A program made the translations under genes and the position numbers. A stretch of 64,000 nucleotides of DNA from Halococcoides cellulosivorans (GTDB taxonomy: Archaea > Halobacteriota > Halobacteria > Halobacteriales > Haloarculaceae). Positions 25,156 to 33,251 of this stretch are shown piece by piece (the first letter of the stretch is position 1; each line of letters opens with the position of its first letter). Location of the stretch: assembly GCF_003058365.1 (NCBI RefSeq), contig NZ_CP028858.1, positions 1,782,836-1,846,835 of the forward strand, read 5' to 3'. Under the pieces are notes generated by a model, which saw only the letters and a list, made by a program, of their open reading frames with translations, did not search any database and was not told where the DNA came from.

Positions 25156-25545
25156 TCAGTCGATGGCTCGCGGATCGACGTGATCGATTTCTTCGATCTG
25201 GGGGGGGAACAGGGTGTCCGTCGAGACGATCGGTTCCTCACGGACAGACGCAGTGCCGAGATGCACACCGTCGAAGACGTTCAGCGCCTCGTACTCCGAA
25301 CGAAGGGAACTCGCAGCGTCCAGTGCGTCACTCGTTAGCGGAACCAGTTCGACGCCGAGACGGACGATCTCACGATGAGCGCTGACGACGCGATCTCGAT
25401 TCCACTCATCCTCCATGACGTACTGAAGTTCGATACCCGTCGCCACCGAGGTCGTCGGCTCGTCGATCGATTCGATGTCGACGGCACTCGCCAGCCAGTC
25501 GTCCGCTTTCAACTCCGCCAGGATGACATCGAGATCAAGGTACAC
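25156..25545 (-). CDS. VapC-like PIN-domain toxin
   Basis: 129 residues. PIN-domain nuclease with acidic residues in the expected order: MYLDLDVIL (Asp4/Asp6), the Glu in ATGIELQYV, the Asp in LNVFDGVHLGTA, and ISTDTL-like VSTDTLF. These coordinate Mg2+ for RNA cleavage. The start overlaps the antitoxin gene by 11 bp. VapC toxins typically cut tRNA or rRNA; the target here is unknown. Confidence 0.85.
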   Translation of the reverse strand: MYLDLDVILAELKADDWLASAVDIESIDEPTTSVATGIELQYVMEDEWNRDRVVSAHREIVRLGVELVPLTSDALDAASSLRSEYEALNVFDGVHLGTASVREEPIVSTDTLFPPQIEEIDHVDPRAID

Positions 25546-25756
25546 GCTTTCGATCCAGGCGGTCCTCGACGTCTGCCCGCGCGTCGCTGTCCGCTCGTTC
25601 GTGGAGCCGCTGTCGCTCGTCGCGGACCACGAGTCGGGCCCCGTACCGGAGCGCGGCGGACCGCGACCCGAAAACGCCGTCCTCGACGAGTCCGTCGAGT
25701 CGGTCGACCAGTTCCGGCGGCAGCGACACCGGAACCGACTGTCGATCGCTACTCAT
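25535..25756 (-). CDS. Ribbon-helix-helix antitoxin (VapB partner)
   Basis: 73 residues, MSSDRQSVPVSLPPELVDRL. SVPVSLPPELVDRLDGLVEDGVFGSRSAALRYGARL is a ribbon-helix-helix DNA-binding fold; VVRDERQRLHERADSDARADVEDRLDRKRVP is the toxin-binding tail. It lies upstream of and overlaps the PIN toxin gene. A degraded copy of its middle part is found at 28330-28370. Its promoter sits right at the end of the adjacent TnpB element, only ~30 bp away. Confidence 0.8.
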   Translation of the reverse strand: MSSDRQSVPVSLPPELVDRLDGLVEDGVFGSRSAALRYGARLVVRDERQRLHERADSDARADVEDRLDRKRVP

Positions 25757-25786
25757 ACCTCCACGTAGCGTATACGATCGTTTGAG

Positions 25787-27040
<1,254 letters not shown>

Positions 27041-27126
27041 ACCTTATATGTAGAGTCTATGTTTTTTAAACATTGGGGAGTCGGCCTGCTCCTGTAACGT
27101 GGTTTGATTCCCAGTTGTCGGCTTCT

Positions 27127-27248
27127 GCGAGCGGGCAATGCGCGGCGCTACGCGCCGCGATTTCGAGGCGACAGAGTCGTCTCGCCGCCCGCTCGCACGG
27201 CCCGCGGAACGTAGTTCCGCGCTGTCATCCCACGGCTAAAGCCGTGGG
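27127..27248. repeat. Highly folded left end of the TnpB element (nested inverted repeats)
   Basis: Four inverted repeats in 122 bp. A 10 bp outer pair GCGAGCGGGC (27127-27136) / GCCCGCTCGC (27187-27196) encloses an 8 bp stem CGCGGCGC (27141-27148) / GCGCCGCG (27152-27159). A third stem, GCGGAAC (27204-27210) / GTTCCGC (27214-27220), follows, then the terminal hairpin 27229-27248. The set could form a branched single-stranded structure for TnpA binding or a structured RNA. Confidence 0.6.
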
Positions 27249-27381
27249 TTTTCGCCTCGCACTTTCTATAACTATTTCCCAGGGAAGCCGAGACGGCCGT
27301 CAGCCATTGCCGTGCGGCCGTCGGTCGGCGGGGAGGCCATCGCGCACACGGACATCCGATCGGAACGGCAATTCAGGACGG

Positions 27382-27573
27382 ATGGCACGGGCTGAAAAGC
27401 GAATCCCCGTCCGCGAGGAAACGTTCGAGCAGTTAGAGGCATTCAAGCGATCGGGCGACACCTGGGACGATGTCATGCAGCAGTTGATCGAGGCCAGACA
27501 GGAACAGAACCGTCGCGAACTACTCGAACGGACCGACGACGAAGAGTTCGTCCCCCTCGACGAGGTCGAATAG
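27382..27573 (+). CDS. Orphan RelB-like antitoxin
   Basis: 63 residues, MARAEKRIPVREETFEQLEAF. About 81% identical to the antitoxin at 24627 but with no toxin downstream: the next 80 bp hold no RelE frame and the following gene is on the other strand. Start at ATG 27382 by analogy with its paralog. It may cross-neutralise the RelE at 24819 or act as a regulator. It probably arose by duplication of the 24.5 kb locus, followed by loss of the toxin. Confidence 0.75.
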   Translation: MARAEKRIPVREETFEQLEAFKRSGDTWDDVMQQLIEARQEQNRRELLERTDDEEFVPLDEVE

Positions 27574-27655
27574 CGATCCTCTACGATAGTAAGACGCGAG
27601 CGCCCGCGGTCGGTTTTCCTCGAACCCGGCCACACAACCACATCGTGGCCGATCG

Positions 27656-28105
27656 TCACGGCGCGGCGGCGGTCGCGTCCCCACCCTCTGGCTCGAAGGG
27701 GAGATCGATGAGGAGTTCGTCGAACCAGACGACCGGGCGCTTGCGCTGGCCGTCCTGTTCGAAAAAGACGACGCCGAGTCGAGCGAGTCGGTCGAGTTCC
27801 TCGTGGACGTTTTTCACGTCACGATCGACGACCCGCGACGCCTCGTTGATACTGGCCGGTTCGTCCCGACGAATGGCTTCGATGAGGTCGAGCACGCGCG
27901 GCGTGAACGTCGCCATCAGATCGTCGTAGCTCGAAAACGACAGCGTCGGCGGCGACGCCGCCTCCTCGCCCGCATCGATCGACTCGATCGCGTCGGTCAC
28001 GGCCCCGTGAAACTCCGCGGAGGACTCCACGGTCACGACGAGCGTCGAGTGGGCCTGTAGCTGTTCGCGCTCCATCGGGTGCAGCGGTGGGGTGGTGTCG
28101 GTCAT
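27656..28105 (-). CDS. HTH protein of the HVO_A0114-like family
   Basis: 149 residues, MTDTTPPLHPMEREQLQAH. N-terminal ~55 residues are helical (STLVVTVESSAEFHGAVTDAIESIDAG), then a winged helix: SYDDLMATFTPRVLDLIEAIRRDEPASINEASRVVDRDVKNVHEELDRLARLGVVFFEQDGQRKRPVVWFDELLIDLPF. In haloarchaea this type usually pairs with a small TumE-like toxin gene. Here only a short frame remains upstream (28118-28195), 13 bp before the start. A perfect 18 bp palindrome at 28208 is a candidate operator. Confidence 0.7.
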   Translation of the reverse strand: MTDTTPPLHPMEREQLQAHSTLVVTVESSAEFHGAVTDAIESIDAGEEAASPPTLSFSSYDDLMATFTPRVLDLIEAIRRDEPASINEASRVVDRDVKNVHEELDRLARLGVVFFEQDGQRKRPVVWFDELLIDLPFEPEGGDATAAAP

Positions 28106-28117
28106 GGGTAATGGGGG

Positions 28118-28195
28118 TTATTCGACCTCGAACGCGGATTTCGGGATCTCGCTCCAGAACCGGCCCCAGAGGTCGAATTTCGGTATGTGAGCCAC
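28118..28195 (-). pseudogene. Short frame upstream of HTH gene, possible remnant of its partner
   Basis: A 25-codon frame from GTG (minus strand, around 28195) to TAA at 28118-28120, reading VAHIPKFDLWGRFWSEIPKSAFEVE, ends 12 bp before the HTH gene's ATG. The aromatic-rich wording looks like real protein, but a stop lies about 20 codons further upstream with no ATG between. It is either a very short gene or the tail of a lost toxin gene. Boundaries uncertain. Confidence 0.35.
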
Positions 28196-28207
28196 AGTGA
28201 TACGAGT

Positions 28208-28225
28208 ATTGGTCCATGGACCAAT
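28208..28225. promoter_or_regulatory. Perfect 18 bp palindrome, candidate operator
   Basis: ATTGGTCCATGGACCAAT is its own reverse complement over all 18 bases. A TATA-like TAAAAATGC on the minus strand lies ~25-30 bp upstream of it relative to the HTH gene, so a bound dimer would block transcription start. Probably the site of autoregulation by the HTH gene at 27656. Confidence 0.55.
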
Positions 28226-28329
28226 GGCTATCAGTGGGCGACAGCATTTTTACGCCGACTAAAATCGTCCACATCGAGAGACACGCTGTCGATTCGAGCG
28301 GTCCGCGACGGCAGCACGCGTCGCGAGGG

Positions 28330-28370
28330 CGCTCGTCGCGGACGACGAGTCGGGTCCCGGCGGACGCGAC
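28330..28370 (-). pseudogene. Decayed fragment of the vapB antitoxin gene
   Basis: On the minus strand this region encodes GTRLVVRDER, matching GARLVVRDERQRL of the antitoxin at 25535, with near-identical bases (CGCTCGTCGCGGAC, then ACGAGTCGGG). Start, ribbon-helix-helix part and toxin partner are lost. It lies in the same order relative to an hpt fragment as the intact pair, supporting a duplicated and decayed locus. Confidence 0.6.
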
Positions 28371-28492
28371 ACCGCGGTCGAAGTCGCTCGCCGGCGACTG
28401 GAGTCCACGTGCGGGTTCCCAGGTGAGGACGCCCAGCGAGAGAACGACGGGAGACACTGGCGCGAAACGGCTGTGAGAACTCCATTCGGGAC

Positions 28493-28592
28493 TGATTTCG
28501 AGTGTCGGGACGCCGTCGCTGACGGGATGGACGGAAGGGGAACGCTCGTTTTCGATCCGGCGGCTCAAAAGTGAGCGGTCGAGTGTGTCTAT
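28493..28592 (-). pseudogene. Decayed 5' fragment of hpt
   Basis: Reads RIDTLDRSLLSRRIENERS and PVSDGVPTLE on the minus strand, matching [18 protein letters not shown] and [10 protein letters not shown] of hpt at 24500. The start codon is ATA instead of ATG, the similarity stops after ~37 codons, and the PRPP site is missing. Similarity continues upstream of the start to about 28630 (TTCGACGGAG, GGCTGTT), so promoter sequence was copied as well. Confidence 0.75.
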
Positions 28593-28708
28593 GCGCCGCA
28601 CTTCGACGGAGTAGGCCGAAAGGCTGTTAGACCGGTCTGAATTTGACAAAAAGGTCTCTGACTCGACTGACCGAAATGAAAATGCGTCGAAAATCCGATT
28701 ATGCGACG

Positions 28709-29161
28709 TTAGAAGGTGTGCTCGCCGATGACCGTACTACTTCCGCCGCCAGTGTAGACGACTCGAACAGTTAATCCATCAATATCGGCAGGGGGGCTAC
28801 TGAGACTGTCAATGTGAACCAGTGCCTGATTGCCGGCAGTCAAGGTACCACTCGAACCAAAGCTGGTCGAGGGGCCAGAGTCGGTAACATCTTCACCAGC
28901 CAGTTGAATTTCGATATCTTCCAAATTGAGGGCGTTTTCTCCGGCGGGCGCGTTCGTCACAGTAATGTTAGCAGAGGTCGAGTTGCCAGAATCGTAATCG
29001 AACGCGACAGCCGACGTCCCCGAATCTGCCGCGAGACCGTCCATCTGCGTCACCATCAGACCGACCGTCCCCGCGAGGATGACGGTAATTGCGACCATCA
29101 GGACGACCCCGATGACTGGACTCACTGCGCTGTCGTCTGTAAACATCTCGTTGAGTTTCAT
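28709..29161 (-). CDS. Type IV pilin/archaellin-like precursor
   Basis: 150 residues from ATG 29161 (MKLNEMFTDDSAVSPVIGV). Class III signal peptide: a short charged leader, then SAVSPVIGVVLMVAITVILAGTVGLMV, where the PibD-like peptidase would cut near SPVIG and the hydrophobic stretch forms the pilus core. The mature part is beta-rich, acidic, with sequons NST, NIT. Fits the archaeal Pilin_N family. Encoded alone; no pilB/pilC nearby. Adhesion or surface role likely. Confidence 0.88.
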   Translation of the reverse strand: MKLNEMFTDDSAVSPVIGVVLMVAITVILAGTVGLMVTQMDGLAADSGTSAVAFDYDSGNSTSANITVTNAPAGENALNLEDIEIQLAGEDVTDSGPSTSFGSSGTLTAGNQALVHIDSLSSPPADIDGLTVRVVYTGGGSSTVIGEHTF

Positions 29162-29490
29162 GGTTTGATTTTCCCGTGTGGGTTGCTCGCGCGTCCGGGT
29201 CACCGACGACCTCCATCGACGGGCGACCAGGTCAGGTCCCCCAGCTTGCAGCCCCGGTGCGCGTACTGCCAACTATGGAGACCGGTGTAAATAACATTAT
29301 CGTTCGTTTCACCCCGCTGGGACAAAATCGCGCGTTTTCACGGCCAGAAAATACCCCACGGGAACGGTGTCGAACGGCGACCAGACCTTTCTTTCTCAGT
29401 ACTAAAAATTGATTTTTGCCTTCTCAGCGGTCGCTCCTGTCGAATCGCAGTCCAACCGCCAGACAGCGTCGGGACGAGCGGTGAGAACGG
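29162..29490. other. AT-rich intergenic region with pilin promoter
   Basis: No gene seen. On the minus strand AATGTTATTTACACC at about 29288-29302 is a TATA-like box for the pilin, which would give a leader of ~110 nt. AT-rich stretches (AAAAATTGATTTTTG near 29403) resemble a weak terminator or promoter for the zinc-ribbon gene transcribed the same way but ending at 29491. Confidence 0.4.
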
Positions 29491-29673
29491 CTACGCGCGC
29501 AGCGAGCGGAGGATTTCGAGGTCGCGCGCGGTGCGGGTGAACTCCGACAGTGGTGCGGCGCCATCGCAGTCGTCACAGGTGTGTGTGGCGTCGGGCCCGG
29601 GCAACGTCGTCGCCGTCTTCGAGTATTCGTGATCGCAGTCCGGGCACGTCAGTTGAATCCACGCTTCCTCCAT
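29491..29673 (-). CDS. Small zinc-ribbon protein (DUF7836-like)
   Basis: 60 residues from ATG 29673 (MEEAWIQLTCPDCDHEYS). Two CxxC pairs, CPDC and CDDC, 23 residues apart, form a zinc ribbon. The remaining C-terminal helix (SEFTRTARDLEILRSLRA) is basic. Haloarchaeal small zinc proteins of this kind are abundant; function unknown. Divergent from the MNT/HEPN pair. Confidence 0.75.
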   Translation of the reverse strand: MEEAWIQLTCPDCDHEYSKTATTLPGPDATHTCDDCDGAAPLSEFTRTARDLEILRSLRA

Positions 29674-29788
29674 GGTCTTTCGTATGGGTTCGGGGGTTGG
29701 TAAACGTTGTCGTACATGTCGGTCCGGAGAGCGGCGGAGCGGACAGCGAGGGGCAACGATTTCCACGCTGGCGTGCCTACGGGAAAGT

Positions 29789-30139
29789 ATGAGCACGCGG
29801 GAGGACCGTCGGGCCACGGCGCACGCGTCCGCCGCGCGAGCGTTTGTCGAGCGCGTCCGCGAGCGCGATATCGACCGCCTCGACACGCTGTTGCAGTTCG
29901 GATCGACCGTCCGCGGCGAGGCGAGCGGGTTGGGAAGCGACGTTGACTTCCTCGCGATCGTCGACGACGACGCGGATCGGGACGCAGTCGAGACAATACT
30001 CAGCGATACTGCATACGACGTAATGGTCGAATACGGGCCCGTGGTCGAGGTCCACGTCCGATCACGATCGGCGGTCGAGCGACAGCGCGATCACCCGTTT
30101 TTCTCGCGAGCGTTTCGAGAAGGGAAAATCCATGTCTGA
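29789..30139 (+). CDS. MNT-type nucleotidyltransferase (antitoxin of MNT/HEPN pair)
   Basis: 116 residues from ATG 29789 (MSTREDRRATAHASA). Motif GSTVRGEASGLGSDVDFLAIV is the nucleotidyltransferase GSxxRGE...SDxD signature with two Mg-binding aspartates; EVHV supplies the third acidic residue. In MntA-HepT systems this protein adds AMP to the HEPN toxin to silence it. Its 3' end overlaps the HEPN gene by 8 bp. Confidence 0.85.
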   Translation: MSTREDRRATAHASAARAFVERVRERDIDRLDTLLQFGSTVRGEASGLGSDVDFLAIVDDDADRDAVETILSDTAYDVMVEYGPVVEVHVRSRSAVERQRDHPFFSRAFREGKIHV

Positions 30140-30506
30140 AAGCGTCGCTGAGCAGGTTCGACAGGCGCGCGAAGCGCTGAACGACGCCAGCGGGGCCCGA
30201 TCCGCAGGGCTCTCCGAGACCGTCATCATCAACCGGTGTTATTACGCCTGTTTTCATGCCGCACAGGCAGTCCTCTACGACCGTGGGTTCGAGCCGACAT
30301 CTCACGGTGGCGTGCTCTCATTGTTTGGGTCTGAAATCGTCACGGAGGGCGACATATCCAGGGACCACGGGCGGTTTCTCAACGAGTGTTCGACGCTTCG
30401 AAAGCGGGCCGATTACGGTCCAGACGCTCCAGAGACCGACATCAACGACCTGATCGAGGAGACAGCGTCGTTCGTGGACGACGTGCTCGACCTGATCGAA
30501 AACTGA
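30132..30506 (+). CDS. HEPN-domain protein (toxin of MNT/HEPN pair)
   Basis: 124 residues, four-helix HEPN fold: SVAEQVRQAREALNDASGARSAGLSETVIINRCYYACFHAAQAVLYDRGF with the NRCYYACFHAA motif (R-x6-H) and C-terminal RKRADYGPD. HEPN proteins of this group are usually RNases controlled by the partner nucleotidyltransferase. Cotranslated with it by an 8 bp overlap. The arrangement, enzyme first then HEPN, is as in known pairs. Confidence 0.85.
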   Translation: MSESVAEQVRQAREALNDASGARSAGLSETVIINRCYYACFHAAQAVLYDRGFEPTSHGGVLSLFGSEIVTEGDISRDHGRFLNECSTLRKRADYGPDAPETDINDLIEETASFVDDVLDLIEN

Positions 30507-30514
30507 CCCGCCGA

Positions 30515-31081
30515 TCAGTCTTCGAGCGCCCACAGATACCGCGCGGCGTAACTGCGATACGGCGCCCAGCGCTCGGCGATCGAGCGCATCTCCGCGCGTG
30601 TCGGGTCGTCGAACAGCCGTTCCATCGCGCGGCGGACCCCCAGATCCTCGACGGGGAAGACGTCCTCGCGCCCGAGCGCGAAGATCAGGTACATCTTCGC
30701 GGTCCAGGGCCCGATCCCGTGGATCGCGGTGAGCGCGTCAGTGACCTCCCGATCAGACTGGTCTGCAAAGGCCGCGGGCCAGTCGTGATCTTCGTGCGCG
30801 CGGGCGACCGCGCGGAGCGCCTCGACTTTCGCGGTCGAGAGCCCCGCGTCGGCCAACGCCGCAGGATCGGTCCCGAGAATCGCGTCGGGCGTCGGCTCGA
30901 CGGCCTCGAACAACTGTTCGCGGATCGACCGTGCCGACGCCATCGACAACTGCTGGCGGACGATCGAGACGACGAGGCGACGGAAGGGGTCGGCGTGGGC
31001 CTCGATCGTCACGGGACCAACGCGCTCGACGACCGGACCCAGATCGGGATCGTCGCGTAGCGTCGCGATCGGCCCACTCAT
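30515..31081 (-). CDS. DNA-3-methyladenine glycosylase (AlkA-like, HhH-GPD)
   Basis: 188 residues. Removes alkylated bases from DNA. The helix-hairpin-helix is [20 protein letters not shown], followed by the catalytic Asp in [12 protein letters not shown]. The N-terminal [22 protein letters not shown] helix is typical. It lacks the N-terminal TBP-like domain of E. coli AlkA, as shorter archaeal and bacterial forms do. The start overlaps the cysE stop by 4 bp. Confidence 0.9.
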   Translation of the reverse strand: MSGPIATLRDDPDLGPVVERVGPVTIEAHADPFRRLVVSIVRQQLSMASARSIREQLFEAVEPTPDAILGTDPAALADAGLSTAKVEALRAVARAHEDHDWPAAFADQSDREVTDALTAIHGIGPWTAKMYLIFALGREDVFPVEDLGVRRAMERLFDDPTRAEMRSIAERWAPYRSYAARYLWALED

Positions 31082-31641
31082 GAGGCGTTGTTGGGAATGT
31101 CGACATCCGCCGCGACGGACTCACAGTAGGGTTCGTCGACCACCTCGGCGGGGACGCCCGTGACGGTCGCCTCGGGCGGGACCTCGTTGACGACGACCGC
31201 GCCGGCACCGACGCTCGCGCGCTCGCCGATCGTGATGTCCCCGACGACGGTCGCGCCCGCGCCGATCGTGACGCCGTCCTCCAGGGTGGGGTGGCGTTTC
31301 TCGCGGCGCATGGTGTTCCCCCCGAGCGTACAGCCGTGGTACATGTGGACGTCGTCGCCGATCACGGCGGTCTCGCCGATGACCGTTCCCATGCCGTGAT
31401 CGATGAAGAGGCGCTCGCCGATCTCGGCACCGGGATGGATCTCGACGCCCGTGAACAGGCGTGCGAAGTGACTGAGCAGGCGCGCGGGGAGATTCCAGTC
31501 GCGCTCCCAGAACGCGTGGGCCAGCCGGTGAATCCAGACCGCGTGAAGGCCAGCGTAGGTCAACACGACGGCGAGCGTACTCTGAGCGGCGGGATCTTTC
31601 GCCATGGCAGTGCGAACGTCGTCGCGGAATCGGTCGAACAT
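31078..31641 (-). CDS. cysE: Serine O-acetyltransferase CysE
   Basis: 187 residues. Acetylates serine with acetyl-CoA as first step to cysteine. N-terminal helices, then the left-handed beta-helix of hexapeptide repeats: [44 protein letters not shown], including catalytic His in HGMG and DDV. C-terminus [18 protein letters not shown] is slightly long. Linked by 4 bp overlap to the glycosylase gene. Fits sulfide assimilation with the sulfite reductase at 55168. Confidence 0.92.
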   Translation of the reverse strand: MFDRFRDDVRTAMAKDPAAQSTLAVVLTYAGLHAVWIHRLAHAFWERDWNLPARLLSHFARLFTGVEIHPGAEIGERLFIDHGMGTVIGETAVIGDDVHMYHGCTLGGNTMRREKRHPTLEDGVTIGAGATVVGDITIGERASVGAGAVVVNEVPPEATVTGVPAEVVDEPYCESVAADVDIPNNAS

Positions 31642-31817
31642 CAGTCAATCCTCGCTCCCCACAGGGCAGGGCACGTTACACACAGGTAGGTGTCCGACGC
31701 ACTAAAGTCGGGTGATCGCCGACGCTGCCGCCGGGTGTGCGTCCGCGGTGGGTCCCGAAACGGCGAGCGCGTCCGTGATCCGAAGATGCATTGGGCCGGA
31801 CGACCGACCCGCCGCCG

Positions 31818-32801
31818 ATGAGTAGCGTGGCGTGGCCGACGGATCCCGACCACCTCCGCGAGGCCCTGCTGGCGTGGTACGACGACGGGCATCGCGAGTT
31901 TCCCTGGCGCGACGATGCCGACCCCTGGGCGATCCTCGTCTCGGAGGTGATGAGCCAGCAGACCCAACTCGATCGGATCGTCGAGCCCTACCGCGAGTTC
32001 GTCGATCGGTGGCCCACCCCGGGGGCGCTCGCCGCCGCGGATCGTAGCGCGGTCGTCGCGTTCTGGACCGATCACAGTCTCGGCTACAACAACCGGGCAC
32101 GATATCTCCACGAGGCCGCCGCTATGGTCGTCGAGGAGTTCGACGGGTCGCTGCCCGCGGATCGCGACTCGCTCCAGACCCTCCAGGGCGTCGGCCCCTA
32201 CACCGCGACCGCGGTCGCAGCGTTCGCGTTCGATCGGCCCGTCGCCGTCGTCGACACCAACGTCGAGCGCGTCCTCTATCGGCTTCTCGAGGGCGTCCGC
32301 GAACACGACGATCCGCCCTACGACGCGTTGATCGAGGAACTGCTCGCGCCCGACCGCCCGGCGGCGTTCAACAACGCGATCATGGAACTCGGTGGCGTCG
32401 CCTGTACACCGACGCCCGCGTGTGACGACGCCGCGTGTCCGTTCCGATCGCACTGTCATGCCTATCGGACGGGCGATTTCACCGCGCCAGACGTGCCCAC
32501 ACAGCCCGCATTCGACGGGTCGCGCCGGCAGTTTCGCGGGCGCGTCCTCCGAACGCTCGCGGACGGCCCCCGCCCGGTCGACGCCGTCGGGCACGCGGTC
32601 CGGGTCGACTACGATCCGGCGGGCGACCCCGGCCGCGAGTGGCTCGATGGCCTGCTCGACGACCTGGAGCGCGATGGCCTGATCGAACGGCGCGAGAGCG
32701 ACGGCGAACGCGTCGTCGCGCTGCGATCGTCGGACTCCCCGGCGGAGACTAGAGACGCGACAGCGGAGACTAGAGACGCGACGGCGGACGGACCTGACTG
32801 A
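31818..32801 (+). CDS. mutY: A/G-specific adenine glycosylase MutY
   Basis: 327 residues from ATG 31818 (MSSVAWPTDPDHL). Removes A opposite 8-oxo-G. Catalytic Glu in VSEVMSQQTQ, HhH LQGVGPYTATAVAAFAF, catalytic Asp in VVDTNVERVL. Four cysteines for the iron-sulfur cluster in ACTPTPACDDAACPFRSHC have spacing 5-4-5 rather than the usual 6-2-5. The C-terminal ~85 residues form a wHTH-like region (FRGRVLRTLADGPRPVDAVGHAV) in place of the MutT-like domain. Last codons contain a 21 bp tandem repeat. Confidence 0.9.
   Translation: MSSVAWPTDPDHLREALLAWYDDGHREFPWRDDADPWAILVSEVMSQQTQLDRIVEPYREFVDRWPTPGALAAADRSAVVAFWTDHSLGYNNRARYLHEAAAMVVEEFDGSLPADRDSLQTLQGVGPYTATAVAAFAFDRPVAVVDTNVERVLYRLLEGVREHDDPPYDALIEELLAPDRPAAFNNAIMELGGVACTPTPACDDAACPFRSHCHAYRTGDFTAPDVPTQPAFDGSRRQFRGRVLRTLADGPRPVDAVGHAVRVDYDPAGDPGREWLDGLLDDLERDGLIERRESDGERVVALRSSDSPAETRDATAETRDATADGPD
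32742..32783 (+). repeat. 21 bp tandem duplication at 3' end of mutY
   Basis: GCGGAGACTAGAGACGCGAC occurs twice back to back (32742-32762 and 32763-32783), encoding AETRDAT twice near the C-terminus. In-frame (21 bp), so it lengthens the tail by seven residues. Likely a replication slippage product. Confidence 0.85.
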
Positions 32802-32890
32802 TCGACGATCGCCCAGGGCCCACAGTCCGTGCCCACACCACTCACACCGCGACCCCGGCCTTTTTCGCCTGGCCCGTCGTAGCCCGATCC

Positions 32891-33241
32891 ATGACAGCGC
32901 TCGAAGACGGCCTCGCTGAACTGCCCGACTCGGTGTTCGCGGACCTCCTGGAGTCCGAGGAGGCCTACTGCCTCCGGATCGACGTGCCCGGCGCGACGCC
33001 CGATTCGACGACGGTGACCGCCGGCGACGGGCGACTCTCGATCGAGGCCCACCGGCAGAAAGACCCGCCGGCCGAATACTCCTACGTCGAGGAGCGCCGC
33101 CAGATGATCCTCGACGTCGAGCTTCCGCTCCCGCCGATCGTCGACAGCGACGAGGCAACGGCGAGCGTCGAGCGTGGCGTCCTCGAAGTGACGCTGCCGA
33201 AACGCCACACGGGCGGCGTCGAAATCCCCATCGAGTCGTAG
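32891..33241 (+). CDS. Hsp20/alpha-crystallin family small heat-shock protein
   Basis: 116 residues from ATG 32891. Alpha-crystallin domain: EAYCLRIDVPGATPDSTTVTAGDGRLSIEAHR... with the second half ATASVERGVLEVTLPKR matching the family's GVL-V-LPK signature. C-terminal VEIPIES supplies an IxI/V-like motif for oligomer contacts. Holdase chaperone. Located 10 bp before the ABC1 kinase gene. Confidence 0.85.
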   Translation: MTALEDGLAELPDSVFADLLESEEAYCLRIDVPGATPDSTTVTAGDGRLSIEAHRQKDPPAEYSYVEERRQMILDVELPLPPIVDSDEATASVERGVLEVTLPKRHTGGVEIPIES

Positions 33242-33251
33242 GTGACGGCTG

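Noticed and set aside
28187..28485. Several overlapping frames in the hpt/vapB remnant region
   Set aside because: They disagree with the similarity to hpt and vapB, which shows the region is decayed copies.
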